From the NCBI GenBank assembly GCA_017483765.1, contig JAFUVE010000038.1:1-64000 (forward strand): a stretch of 64,000 nt of DNA, given 5' to 3'. Source of the stretch: Bacteroidaceae bacterium (lineage in GTDB: Bacteria; Bacteroidota; Bacteroidia; Bacteroidales; Bacteroidaceae). The stretch's first letter is position 1, and every line of letters starts with the position of its first letter. The notes below the pieces were generated by a model. That model had not been told where the DNA came from. It was given only the letters and a program-made list of their open reading frames with translations, and made no database searches. The position numbers and the translations under genes were made by a program. Shown here in pieces: positions 1 to 8,819 of the stretch.

Positions 1-324
1 TCATTCAGATCATTACTGCCATGATAAGGAAAAAAGAAAAATTCGACCGGAATTTCATTTTTATAAATAACACCACTGTTGCAGTGTGTTAAAAATGTTA
101 ATTTTCTTGGTTTTTACTATAAGTTGCGAATGTCCATGAATGTCCACGAATAATTCATGAATTATTTTTTTAATTGACATGAATTTTTCAATGCATGACG
201 GACATACATAAAGTAAGTCCCTACAGCAATATGAAAGTGATACAAGTGATTTTTTTAACCTCACATAATGCTTTTATTTGCAAAAAAAAGAGGGAGAGGG
301 GAGTGTTATTTCATTTTTTTTGAT
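1..324. other. AT-rich intergenic region at left edge
   Basis: No convincing gene. It contains a short AT-rich palindrome followed by T residues (149-170, terminator-like but weak) and one copy of a 27-bp repeat (199-225). The only open frame (61-264, minus) has no family resemblance and overlaps the repeat, so it is not called. Confidence 0.6.
199..225. repeat. 27-bp dispersed repeat, copy 1
   Basis: The 27 bases from CGGACATAC to CCCTACA recur exactly at 22058-22084. GGAC and GTCC at the two sides can form a short stem. On the minus strand it reads TGTAGGGAC...GTCCG, which resembles a degenerate copy of the GTAGGGACGC-type intergenic palindromes common in Bacteroidota genomes (family recognition from memory). 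Confidence 0.7.
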
Positions 325-332
325 TATCTTTG
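325..332 (+). promoter_or_regulatory. Bacteroidota -7 promoter box (TATCTTTG)
   Basis: TATCTTTG matches the Bacteroidota housekeeping -7 consensus TAnnTTTG. The -33 TTTG partner is not clear at the expected distance. It lies about 6-8 bases before the proposed 5' end of the structured RNA. The homologous RNA at 34072 has the same box in the same relative position. Confidence 0.6.
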
Positions 333-337
333 CCATT

Positions 338-650
338 GCATTTGGGAAATGCTTGAAAACAAGCTGGTGTTCCCTTTGCAGACATATTACGAAGGCGTAA
401 CTATGCGCTTTGTGTTTTGACTTCCTTAGAATCTCGCAAATTCAAGAAGAATCCGTCAAAAACAAAGCAATGTTTACGCCCCATGGGTTGTATATATCCA
501 TAAATGCATTGTGCTTGTCATAAAAAATGGCTTGCATGATGTCGGTTATATATCTCCCACGTGGGGCTTCGGCATTGCTCGTTTCGACGGATTGGGCAAT
601 GCGAGAGCCTTAAGGAAGTGGAACGGGCAATAGTCGGCTCCACGTTTTTT
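338..650 (+). ncRNA. Structured RNA, copy A (unassigned family)
   Basis: About 310 nt, starting after TATCTTTG and ending in a T6 run (645-650). Seen directly: a long stem pairing 407-421 with 455-468, enclosing a loop that carries AGAATCTCGCAAATTC; a 3' domain closed by CGTGG (560-564) and CCACG (640-644), with an inner arm GCATTGCTC / GGGCAATGC. The second copy (34072-34455) has the same architecture with different but compensating stem bases and a nearly identical loop, which supports selection on structure. No long reading frame inside. It is followed after 65 nt by the Mod gene, so it may be either a free RNA or a long leader. I could not match it to tmRNA, RNase P or 6S; the Bacteroidales-1 motif or an unnamed family remain possible. 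Ends are approximate. Confidence 0.65.
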
Positions 651-715
651 GTATATATGCCTAACCGTCGTTTTGCTAACCTGTTCCGGCCGGAGCCTCC
701 GGGAGAAAAAGGCTG

Positions 716-2590
716 TTGTCCGTGGATAAATCGAAACTGGCACATAAAATCCGCACATTAGATGGATTGACCAACGAGGAGAAGTCATCGTTGCTTCAAC
801 TTCTATATGCCCACAAGAAATATGGTCTGGTGTGGGAGGAAAAGACAGAGGATGTGGAGGAGAAGCTTCGAAACGAATTACCTGTCTTGAATGAGGTGAA
901 AGACCGTGCGATTATCAGTGAAGATGATAAAGCACCGAATCACATTATTATAGAAGGAGATAACCTTGAGGCACTCACAACCCTGTCGTATACGCATGAG
1001 GGGAAAATCGATGTGATTTATATTGATCCGCCTTATAATACGGGAAATAAGGATTTTGTCTATAACGATAGCTATGTGGATAGTGATGATAGCTTCCGAC
1101 ATTCCAAGTGGCTCTCTTTTATGAATAAACGGTTGAAGATTGCAAAGAGGCTGCTTTCAGAAAGAGGAGTAATCTTTATTTCAATTGATGATAATGAACA
1201 GGCGCAATTGAAATTATTGTGTGATGAGATTTTTGGAAGCAAAAATTTTATTGCTAAATTTGATTGGAGAAAAAAAACTGGTGCAAATGATGCTAAGGAT
1301 ATTGCTGTTATAACAGAAAGCATTTTATTATTTGCTAAAAGCCGTCAAGAATGCTTAGAACGTAATATTTGGAATAGAGATTCAGGCTCAAGAAATAATG
1401 AACGATTTAAACTATCTGATCTTTTTGTTGAACAAAGAGGACGTTATTATCTAGATACATTAGATAGAGGAGGACTTCAATATTCTGATTCCTTGAATTT
1501 TGGAATAAAGGCTCCTGATGGTGGTATTATCTATCCTAATGGCAGAAGTGAATACATAAATGATGGCTGGATTTGGAAATGGAGTAAAGATAAGATAGAT
1601 TGGGGATTAGAAAATGGTTTTTTGGAATTTGTCAAATCATCGAAAAGCAAAGGCTCAAAGTATACCATAAAGTATAAAGTTTATGAACTTGTTGATAATG
1701 AAGGAAGAAAAAGAGAAAAAATAGGTCGTGCATTTTCAAATCTCATTGTTGACCCTATAAATCAAATTGGAAACATAGAAATTACAGATATGTTTGAAGG
1801 TCTGTCTCCTTTTTCTAATCCGAAGCCAACCGGTTTATTAAAATATCTTCTTAGCACTGTTAATACGAAAGATTCCCTCATCCTTGACTTTTTCGCCGGC
1901 TCTGGCACGACCCTTCATGCCACAATGCAGTTCAATGCCGAAGACGGCGGTCACCGTCAATGCATTCTTGTGACCAATAACGAGAACAATATCTGCGAGG
2001 AAGTGACATACGAGCGGAATAAACGTGTGATTGAGGGCTACACTACTCCGAAGGGCAACCATGTGGAGGGTCTGCACAACAATAACCTGAGATATTACAA
2101 GACCAAACTTCTGCCGCGTGAGCGTACGCAGCAAAACATGCGTGACTTGGTAAACGCTGCCACCGACTTGCTGTGCATCAAAGAGGATTTGTATGACGAA
2201 GAGGTGACGTTCGGAAGATATAAGGTGCACCCTAAGCTGATGCGTTATTTCTCCGATGGGATGCGCCACATGCTGATTGTTTATCGCGAGGAGATTGTGG
2301 ATCAGCTGGCAGAAGAGATAGCAACTATGGACTTTGGAAAGGAACGTCTGAAAATATTCATATTCTCCCCGGCCCGTTATGCATTCAATGACAATTTCTT
2401 CGAGGTACAGGACAAAGTGGAGCTGGTGGCATTACCCGCTGCCATCTATGATGCCTACGAGAAGGTGCTGCCGATGCGGAAAGAAAAGCTGCTGGACTTG
2501 CAGGAGGCAGATGATGCTGTAGAGCCTGGGCAGCCAGTTGTGATGAGAGACCTGTTTGAGAACCACAGCGAGGAAGGAGGTGAAGCATGA
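716..2590 (+). CDS. mod: Type III restriction-modification methyltransferase (Mod)
   Basis: Cytoplasmic DNA methyltransferase that modifies adenine in the recognition site and supplies site specificity to the Mod-Res complex. Of 624 residues, the catalytic motif DPPY is at 104-107 and the S-adenosylmethionine motif DFFAGSGTT at about 391-399. This order (catalytic motif first) is that of beta-class amino-methyltransferases such as type III Mod. The stretch between them, about 1195-1855, is visibly richer in A/T than both flanks, as expected for an exchangeable target-recognition domain. The frame opens after a stop at 677 and has no ATG; TTG at 716 or GTG at 722 are the possible starts. The last four bases overlap the Res start (ATGA), so the two are translationally coupled. 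Family call is firm; recognition sequence unknown. Confidence 0.93.
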   Translation: MSVDKSKLAHKIRTLDGLTNEEKSSLLQLLYAHKKYGLVWEEKTEDVEEKLRNELPVLNEVKDRAIISEDDKAPNHIIIEGDNLEALTTLSYTHEGKIDVIYIDPPYNTGNKDFVYNDSYVDSDDSFRHSKWLSFMNKRLKIAKRLLSERGVIFISIDDNEQAQLKLLCDEIFGSKNFIAKFDWRKKTGANDAKDIAVITESILLFAKSRQECLERNIWNRDSGSRNNERFKLSDLFVEQRGRYYLDTLDRGGLQYSDSLNFGIKAPDGGIIYPNGRSEYINDGWIWKWSKDKIDWGLENGFLEFVKSSKSKGSKYTIKYKVYELVDNEGRKREKIGRAFSNLIVDPINQIGNIEITDMFEGLSPFSNPKPTGLLKYLLSTVNTKDSLILDFFAGSGTTLHATMQFNAEDGGHRQCILVTNNENNICEEVTYERNKRVIEGYTTPKGNHVEGLHNNNLRYYKTKLLPRERTQQNMRDLVNAATDLLCIKEDLYDEEVTFGRYKVHPKLMRYFSDGMRHMLIVYREEIVDQLAEEIATMDFGKERLKIFIFSPARYAFNDNFFEVQDKVELVALPAAIYDAYEKVLPMRKEKLLDLQEADDAVEPGQPVVMRDLFENHSEEGGEA

Positions 2591-4956
2591 AAGACTTGAA
2601 ATTCCAACAGAAAGCAGTACGTGAGCTGGTGGACAAAACAATAGACTTGCTCTGTCTGCCTGGCAATAGAAAGCAACTGGTTTTTAAAGCCCCCACGGGG
2701 TCAGGAAAAACCGTGATGACTTCTCAGCTGTTGTCCGATCTGACGGAGGAGCTGCAAAGTCGTGGTGACTGCCCTGTTCAGCAGGTGGCGTATATGTGGA
2801 TAGCCCCGAACAAGCTGCACCAACAGAGCTATTTTAAGATGAAGGACTTTTTCCACGAGACCCATTTGCTGCGTGCCGTGATGTATGATGAGCTTGACCA
2901 CTCGGAAGGATATATCAAACCGGGAGAAATCTTGTTCGTCAACTGGGAGAGCATCAATAAGGAGAAAAACATCATAGTACGTGATAATGAGCAGAATGCA
3001 AGTGTGTTTGAAATCACGCGCCGCACGCAGGAAGAACATGGTTTGCCCATCATACTCGTGATAGACGAGGAACACCTGTTCTGGTCGAAGACCGCCGACA
3101 AGTCGAAGAAAGTGCTGGAGCAGATTCAGCCGAAGGTGGAAATCCGAGTGTCCGCCACTCCGAAGACCTATTCCGACAATATCGTGAACATACCGCGTGA
3201 AAAAGTCATCGAGGAGGAAATGATCAAGAAGCAGGTGATACTGAATCCCGACATCGACGAGCGGTTGACAGATGAACATGAGCTGAATCAACATCTGATT
3301 GCCTGTGCCATCCGGAAGCGTGAGCAGCTGGCAGAGGCATATAGAGAGCTTGGTGTGAAAATCAATCCATTGCTGCTGATTCAACTGCCCAACGATACCA
3401 GCGAATCCATGACAGCAGAGGACACACGGATAGCCGATCAGGTGAGGACATATCTTGACAAGGTGAAAGGCATCAATCAAGACAATGGAAAACTTGCTGT
3501 ATGGCTGTCGAACGAGAAAAGCAATTTGGAGAATCTGGAGGACCTGGACAACGTCGCAGAGGCATTGCTGTTCAAGCAGGCCATCGCTCTGGGCTGGGAC
3601 TGCCCGCGAGCTGCAGTACTGCTGATATTCAGGAAACTGACCAGCAGCCAGTTCACGATTCAGACTGTAGGCCGAATACTGCGTATGCCGGAACAACGAT
3701 TCTACACGAACAACCTGCTTAATGTGGGCTATGTCTATACAGACATCAGCAAGGACAAGATTGAGATTGTTGCTGACGACATGGACTATCTGGAAAAGAA
3801 CTGCTTGCAGGCCATCCGCCGGGATAATTTACAGAATATTTCCTTGCAGTCCTACTATAGTGAGCGAAAAAGCTCTGATCGTAACCGTCTCGGTCCCGAC
3901 TTCAGGAAAGTTCTGATGGAGAGTTTTCAAGAGCTGTGGTCTTTGTCCTGGCAGCCGTCTTTATTTGATTTGTGGGATGACTTTGATGTGGATGATAGCG
4001 TCAGTGACCCAGAACAGCCGGAGACGGGACCAGAGACAACGGCTTCGATTAACCAGCAAAAGTTGAAAAACATCATCAGGTTTGATGTCAAAAACGTGAA
4101 TGTGGAGATTCCCGCCAATGTGGTGTTTCAAAACGAGGTAGGTGTCATCAACACAGGTGAGAGATATAAATTTGCAAGAAGCTCGGGCGAGTTGCACCGT
4201 ATCTATATTGACTTCTGCCGCAGCCAGCTGACTCACTTTGAGAAGTCTCACAGCACGGATGTGCTGGCTGGCTATCTGTTGTCGGCCATGGAGGAACTGT
4301 TTGAACTTTTTGAGACTGATGCAAAGAAAGTGATTCTGTATCATGCCAACAAGCCCCGTTTTGTAGATGTTATTCAAAAGGCACTGTCCCGATATGAGCG
4401 GATATTAGAAGAAAGACGTCAAAAAGCCAAAGAAAGGGGCTTTGAGCGATACGACTGGGAAATTCCGGAAGAAAGGCTCTACAATGTTTCATCTCATCAG
4501 GTTATCACACAGGTGAAAGACCACGCACTCATCCCGTTCGTCGAACTTAATGACGCGTCGAATCCGGAGCAACGGTTCAGAATGTTTCTAGAGGCAAACA
4601 AGGAATACATTGACTGGTGGTATAAGAATGGTGATGAGGGAAAACAACATTACTCTATCCCTTACGTGCGGAGCAACGGAGACAATGCTCTTTTCTATGT
4701 GGATTTCATTATCAGGATGAAGAACGGCCAGGTGTTTCTCTTCGACACGAAGTCGGCCAACAGCGATGGTGACGCGCCTCAGAAGCACAATGCTCTGATT
4801 GACTATATGTGCGCGTCGGAAAGAGCTGAAAACAACCTCAAAGGGGGCATCCTGATAGAAAATAAGGACGTGTGGTACTATTCGTCCTTCCATATCGACA
4901 ATACAAACGACATCGTGGGATGGAATGCGTTCTTCCCACAGGACTATAACACTTAA
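2587..4956 (+). CDS. res: Type III restriction enzyme, helicase/nuclease subunit (Res)
   Basis: ATP-dependent translocase and endonuclease of the type III system; with Mod it cleaves unmodified DNA. Of 789 residues, Walker A is APTGSGKT (35-42), the Walker B box is DEEH (160-163), motif III is SAT in VSATPKT, and motif VI is QTVGRILRMP, all superfamily 2 helicase signatures. Near the C-terminus a PD-(D/E)xK-type nuclease site is visible: D706, then D720-T-K722. It begins with ATG inside the end of mod. Shorter than many Res proteins (around 900 residues or more) but all motifs are present, so it is probably active. Product call is firm. Confidence 0.93.
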   Translation: MKDLKFQQKAVRELVDKTIDLLCLPGNRKQLVFKAPTGSGKTVMTSQLLSDLTEELQSRGDCPVQQVAYMWIAPNKLHQQSYFKMKDFFHETHLLRAVMYDELDHSEGYIKPGEILFVNWESINKEKNIIVRDNEQNASVFEITRRTQEEHGLPIILVIDEEHLFWSKTADKSKKVLEQIQPKVEIRVSATPKTYSDNIVNIPREKVIEEEMIKKQVILNPDIDERLTDEHELNQHLIACAIRKREQLAEAYRELGVKINPLLLIQLPNDTSESMTAEDTRIADQVRTYLDKVKGINQDNGKLAVWLSNEKSNLENLEDLDNVAEALLFKQAIALGWDCPRAAVLLIFRKLTSSQFTIQTVGRILRMPEQRFYTNNLLNVGYVYTDISKDKIEIVADDMDYLEKNCLQAIRRDNLQNISLQSYYSERKSSDRNRLGPDFRKVLMESFQELWSLSWQPSLFDLWDDFDVDDSVSDPEQPETGPETTASINQQKLKNIIRFDVKNVNVEIPANVVFQNEVGVINTGERYKFARSSGELHRIYIDFCRSQLTHFEKSHSTDVLAGYLLSAMEELFELFETDAKKVILYHANKPRFVDVIQKALSRYERILEERRQKAKERGFERYDWEIPEERLYNVSSHQVITQVKDHALIPFVELNDASNPEQRFRMFLEANKEYIDWWYKNGDEGKQHYSIPYVRSNGDNALFYVDFIIRMKNGQVFLFDTKSANSDGDAPQKHNALIDYMCASERAENNLKGGILIENKDVWYYSSFHIDNTNDIVGWNAFFPQDYNT

Positions 4957-4969
4957 CAACAATAAAACT

Positions 4970-5188
4970 ATGGCAAAAGGAATTGATGGCGTGTTCCTTC
5001 ACTATGGAGTAAGGAAGGAGGACATGCAACTGATTGAGCAGTCGTGCAAAGAGTATGGCATAGATGTGGAATGGCTCAAGGAATATGTGCTGAGACCTTA
5101 CAATGAAGAACGTAATAACCAAGGGGTAGAGTCAGTGGATGACAAGAAGCTGAACAAAATTCTGAAAAAGGCACTAAAAAATATTTAA
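4970..5188 (+). CDS. Small protein of DNA-modification/Dnd-type defence loci
   Basis: A 72-residue acidic and basic, probably helical protein (MAKGIDGVFLHYG at the start; ends in repeated KKLNKILKKALK). ATG at 4970 is chosen over an upstream in-frame ATG at 4925, which would overlap the end of res; 4970 leaves a 13-base gap. It sits 4 bases before the DndD-like gene. Small proteins of this size and position are annotated as 'DNA modification system-associated small protein' in comparable loci; this naming is from memory of annotation practice, not from a search. Molecular function unknown; an adaptor or regulator of the ATPase is a guess. Confidence 0.7.
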   Translation: MAKGIDGVFLHYGVRKEDMQLIEQSCKEYGIDVEWLKEYVLRPYNEERNNQGVESVDDKKLNKILKKALKNI

Positions 5189-5192
5189 AGCC

Positions 5193-7208
5193 ATGAAGAT
5201 TAAAAGAGTTTACGCAGAAAACTATAAAACCTATAAGCATCTCGACCTCGATTTGGAGGTGACAGGAGACCGGCCAATCATTCTTGTCGGTGGTGCAAAT
5301 GGTTGCGGTAAGACAACATTATTCGATGCAATTTACCATGCACTTTACGGCCTTGACATCAGAAGTGCAAGGCAGTTTGAGGAACTGTTTAATGCCGGGG
5401 TGAAGATTACCACAGGGATGAAGAATCAAAAAATCATACTGAGGGTTGAGTTCTCCGGCATGGTAATCAATAAAGAGCAACATTACAAGCTTCAGCGTAC
5501 TTATATGATGACCGAGGAAAGGGTGTTGGAGTCTGTCCAGCTGTCGATGGGAGGCAATACATTCACCTATGGCTCAGGCTCAACGGCATCTCAGCGTGCA
5601 CAGAATGAAGAAGTCATCAACAAAATCATAGCAGCCAACCTGCCGAAGGAGCTAAGTTATTATTTCTTGTTTGATGCCATGAAGACGAGTGAGTTGCTAA
5701 AAGAGGAGCAAATCAATAAACTGATTGAGAAGAACATCAACTCTGTAATGGGGTTTAACAAATACAACCGATTGAGAAAAGGGTCAGCGGCTATATTGGC
5801 AGAGAAAAAAGCCGAAAAGATGGAAAATGAGAACCAACGGCAAGAATACGCCACCCTTACGTCAAGAAAACAGGAGTTGGAAAAGGATATAGATGAACTG
5901 AGCGCAAGGTATTCCGAAGCTTTGGAATATGCCAATGAAAATCAGGAACGCTATAATCAGCTGAAAGCAGGAAAGAATGCTGATGAGATAACGCGTGACA
6001 AGATGAAAACATTGGAAAACAACATACAGTCCATCATAAAATCGGAAACAGAATATCGACAGAATGTGGACAACCTGGCTAAGGATATAGAGACAAAGGT
6101 GGTTTATCCAAAGCTTTCAAGTCTGCTTGCTACAGAGATTGAACTGATTTTTCATGAAAAAGAAGATGTGGCAAAGGCGAGAGTCAACGTTCTTACTGAC
6201 AAACAGATTGAATTATTCACAACAAAGTTTGCCAAGATAATTGAGGAACAATATCTTAATGGACGGAGAATAGATGTAAACGCGCTTATAGAAGAGATGA
6301 AACTATGGCAGGAAACAGAAAATATTGTGGAAGACAAATATGCTTTCCTTACTCAATCAGATTTGGACAGGCTGAAGGAGTTGATGAACTCCTCTGCTGC
6401 TAATCCTTTTACAAATTTAGATGACCAAAGAGAACGGCTTAACCAGGAAATCAAGGACTTGCCAAAACAACGAGAAATGCTCAAAGAATATGAACAGACG
6501 CTTAATGGCAATGACTATACCATCATCGAGTTGTATGAAAACAATGGCAAGAAAATCGAAGATTTGAAAAGCCAAATATCTTCAAAAAGGGATGAAGTAA
6601 AAGATTTGGAGAAGCAAATCGCGACTTATGACTATGATATCCCACAAGTTCCAGACCCTCAATATGACTTGTTGTGTAAATTACCCGATTTCTTTAAAGA
6701 CGTGTCTGTGAAGTTGCTGAAAGCAAAGAAAGCCAGTATTGAGCGAATGATGAGAGACCAGCTGAATATTAATTTGGTGATTTACGCGGGATATATTGGT
6801 CGAGTGGAACTGTCCGCTCCCAACAGTGACGACATCGCTTTCAAAATTTATCATAAGGATGGAAATGAGATTTATCTCAGCCAGCTCAATGCTGGCGCTA
6901 AGCAGACGGTGATGCAGGTTTTGCTGAAGGTCTTATACAATCTTGGTGATTATGAGCCACCAGTTATGATTGATACGGTAATGGGGGTATTGGATAAAGA
7001 AAGCAGGGAAGTGATATTGGAACGTTATTTCCCCGACCTTGCCCATCAGACTATTTTACTGAGTACCGATACTGAAATTACGACAGAAAGAGATTTTGAG
7101 AAAATTCAGGCATATTTATCAAAGACTTATACGCTGCATCGTGACAAAGAAAATCAATGTACAACGATTACAGAAGATTATTTTGGACTTAAACCACAAG
7201 ACTTTTAA
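5193..7208 (+). CDS. DndD-like SMC/Rad50-type ATPase
   Basis: 671 residues, the usual length of DndD. The N-terminal ABC half has Walker A GANGCGKT (34-41). A long heptad-rich coiled coil occupies roughly 185-480, and the C-terminal half carries a signature-like LNAGAKQ followed by Walker B VMIDTVMGVLD, which resembles the IDTPxxxLD segment of DndD. In canonical Dnd systems DndD is the ATPase of the DNA phosphorothioation complex. Here the sulfur-transfer genes dndA and dndC are missing within the window, so the protein probably senses or manipulates DNA in another way together with Mod/Res. It is followed 5 bases later by the DndE-HerA-like gene. An alternative label is generic AAA15/SMC ATPase. 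Confidence 0.8.
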   Translation: MKIKRVYAENYKTYKHLDLDLEVTGDRPIILVGGANGCGKTTLFDAIYHALYGLDIRSARQFEELFNAGVKITTGMKNQKIILRVEFSGMVINKEQHYKLQRTYMMTEERVLESVQLSMGGNTFTYGSGSTASQRAQNEEVINKIIAANLPKELSYYFLFDAMKTSELLKEEQINKLIEKNINSVMGFNKYNRLRKGSAAILAEKKAEKMENENQRQEYATLTSRKQELEKDIDELSARYSEALEYANENQERYNQLKAGKNADEITRDKMKTLENNIQSIIKSETEYRQNVDNLAKDIETKVVYPKLSSLLATEIELIFHEKEDVAKARVNVLTDKQIELFTTKFAKIIEEQYLNGRRIDVNALIEEMKLWQETENIVEDKYAFLTQSDLDRLKELMNSSAANPFTNLDDQRERLNQEIKDLPKQREMLKEYEQTLNGNDYTIIELYENNGKKIEDLKSQISSKRDEVKDLEKQIATYDYDIPQVPDPQYDLLCKLPDFFKDVSVKLLKAKKASIERMMRDQLNINLVIYAGYIGRVELSAPNSDDIAFKIYHKDGNEIYLSQLNAGAKQTVMQVLLKVLYNLGDYEPPVMIDTVMGVLDKESREVILERYFPDLAHQTILLSTDTEITTERDFEKIQAYLSKTYTLHRDKENQCTTITEDYFGLKPQDF

Positions 7209-7213
7209 TAGTT

Positions 7214-8815
7214 ATGAGTAATATAAATTGTTTGACAGTGAGAGGTGTTACAGCCGTGCAAGATATGCACGACCGGATTATGGATGTCAAGAGTCTTCTT
7301 GAAAAACGTTTGAATCTGGATGAATACACCGAGAATCTGCGTCCAGTCTCTCTTAATTTCAGTGTGGTACTGAGAATTTGTCTGTTGGCAGGACTCAGTG
7401 ATAAGTCGCAGAGAAGAATTGAAGACCTCCCCAAATATAACATGACAATGTCCCGCACTCCTTACGCCACAACATTTTTTACAAAATCCGATATCGGATT
7501 AATGTTTGAGACGCTGCTCAAACTTCGGTATAGGGATGTGGATGCAGATTGGACGAATTCCAATCTCGTCAGCAAGGTGATTGGATGTGAAATTCTACGA
7601 GGACGGGAAATATTGCTGAAAGAAGGCGCCATCGACGAGTGGCTCACTTATATGCCTTTACGTGGTGGACGCTCAAGCTCATCAATCCCAGAACTGAATC
7701 TTCACATCGGTCAATATGACAATGGAATGGAAGCCTATCTTGACATCAACAGCCGCAGCATATCAAACACCCAGATTCTTGTGGCAGGAACAACCGGGTC
7801 GGGAAAATCAAACCTTCTTTCCGTTTTAATCAACCAAATCAGAAGTGCTTCATCAGACACTCACTACCCTGTGAATTTTCTTTTGTTCGATTACAAAGGG
7901 GAATTCTCCGACCCGGAAAATGCTGATTGGCTACAGAAGTTTGACACAGACAAGAATGCCATTCTAAATCCGATTGAAAAACCGTTGCCATTCACACCTT
8001 TTAAAGACTTTACTGGAAGACCCATCAATGAGGTGAATCTTTATGCCACTTCTTTATCTGCTGCATTGGGTGCCATTTCTCCTACAACAATCAGTGCCAA
8101 TATGGACAACCGTCTGAGTGAGGCCATAATAAATGCTTATAAAGCTAAAAACTTAAAACCTATTACATTCAAAGAAATTCTGGATAATTATATCGCATTA
8201 TTGCCTGAGAAGAAACAAAACGACACGGACAGCATCATCTCTTCATTAAGCCAGCTGGTCAGGAACCATATATTTGCGGATGAGGATAAAATCGATTTGA
8301 TAAAAGACTGCTATATCATCAATTTGGGAAGTTTCGAAAAGGATGGGATCATGGCCAAGGCAATCGTCTATTTCGTTATATCCAAACTCAATAATATTTA
8401 TGAGAAACTCCCCAAACAAGCAGTTAATGAAGAACGTGTGGAAATCCGTCATTTCACAATTATTGATGAAGCTCATTATATGCTGGGGTTTGAAAACAAG
8501 CCATTGCAGAACCTTATAGCCGTTGGACGGAACAAAGGCATGAGTATCATTCTTGCAACTCAAAACATGGAAAGTTTCAAAAGTAAACATTTCGACTTTT
8601 ATGCTAACGCTCAATACCCTTTAATCATGAAGCAACAACAGCAAAATGATGTTGTGATCAGAGATTTGTTTGCAGTTTCGGGTAATGCCTTACAGGAATT
8701 AAAACAGGCAATTGCTGGTCTTCAGAAAGGAGAGTTGATTACAAAAGACACAGAGGGCATGGCTCTTGGATTTGGTAAACATTGGCAGAAAATCAAGGTG
8801 ACACATTTAATATGA
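7214..8815 (+). CDS. DndE-like domain fused to HerA/FtsK-type ATPase
   Basis: 533 residues in two parts. Residues about 1-150 have the pattern of DndE, a small helical DNA-binding protein: a segment NFSVVLRICLLAGLS, later an acidic/aromatic IGLMFETLLKLRY, and VIGCEILRGREIL. From about 170 onward it is a HerA-type hexameric DNA-pumping ATPase with Walker A GTTGSGKS (192-199), Walker B DEAH (418-421) and the typical arginine/polar sensor NKGMSIILATQN. The DndE assignment rests on pattern memory of short DndE sequences and should be tested; the ATPase call is firm. Neighbours are the DndD-like gene (5 bases upstream) and the DUF4357 gene (4 bases downstream), so it is part of one operon. Confidence 0.78.
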   Translation: MSNINCLTVRGVTAVQDMHDRIMDVKSLLEKRLNLDEYTENLRPVSLNFSVVLRICLLAGLSDKSQRRIEDLPKYNMTMSRTPYATTFFTKSDIGLMFETLLKLRYRDVDADWTNSNLVSKVIGCEILRGREILLKEGAIDEWLTYMPLRGGRSSSSIPELNLHIGQYDNGMEAYLDINSRSISNTQILVAGTTGSGKSNLLSVLINQIRSASSDTHYPVNFLLFDYKGEFSDPENADWLQKFDTDKNAILNPIEKPLPFTPFKDFTGRPINEVNLYATSLSAALGAISPTTISANMDNRLSEAIINAYKAKNLKPITFKEILDNYIALLPEKKQNDTDSIISSLSQLVRNHIFADEDKIDLIKDCYIINLGSFEKDGIMAKAIVYFVISKLNNIYEKLPKQAVNEERVEIRHFTIIDEAHYMLGFENKPLQNLIAVGRNKGMSIILATQNMESFKSKHFDFYANAQYPLIMKQQQQNDVVIRDLFAVSGNALQELKQAIAGLQKGELITKDTEGMALGFGKHWQKIKVTHLI

Positions 8816-8819
8816 TGTT

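Noticed and set aside
61..264. 67-codon minus-strand frame at left edge
   Set aside because: AT-rich chance frame overlapping a dispersed repeat; no family.
338..650. tmRNA or RNase P RNA
   Set aside because: No tRNA-like acceptor end or tag frame and no conserved RNase P core (GAGGAAAGTCC) was found; two copies in one window also argue against a single-copy housekeeping RNA.
561..761. 66-codon frame inside structured RNA A
   Set aside because: Runs through conserved stems and out of the terminator; not conserved in copy B.
2701..3696. 331-codon minus-strand frame inside res
   Set aside because: Shadow of a helicase gene with all motifs intact; no family resemblance.
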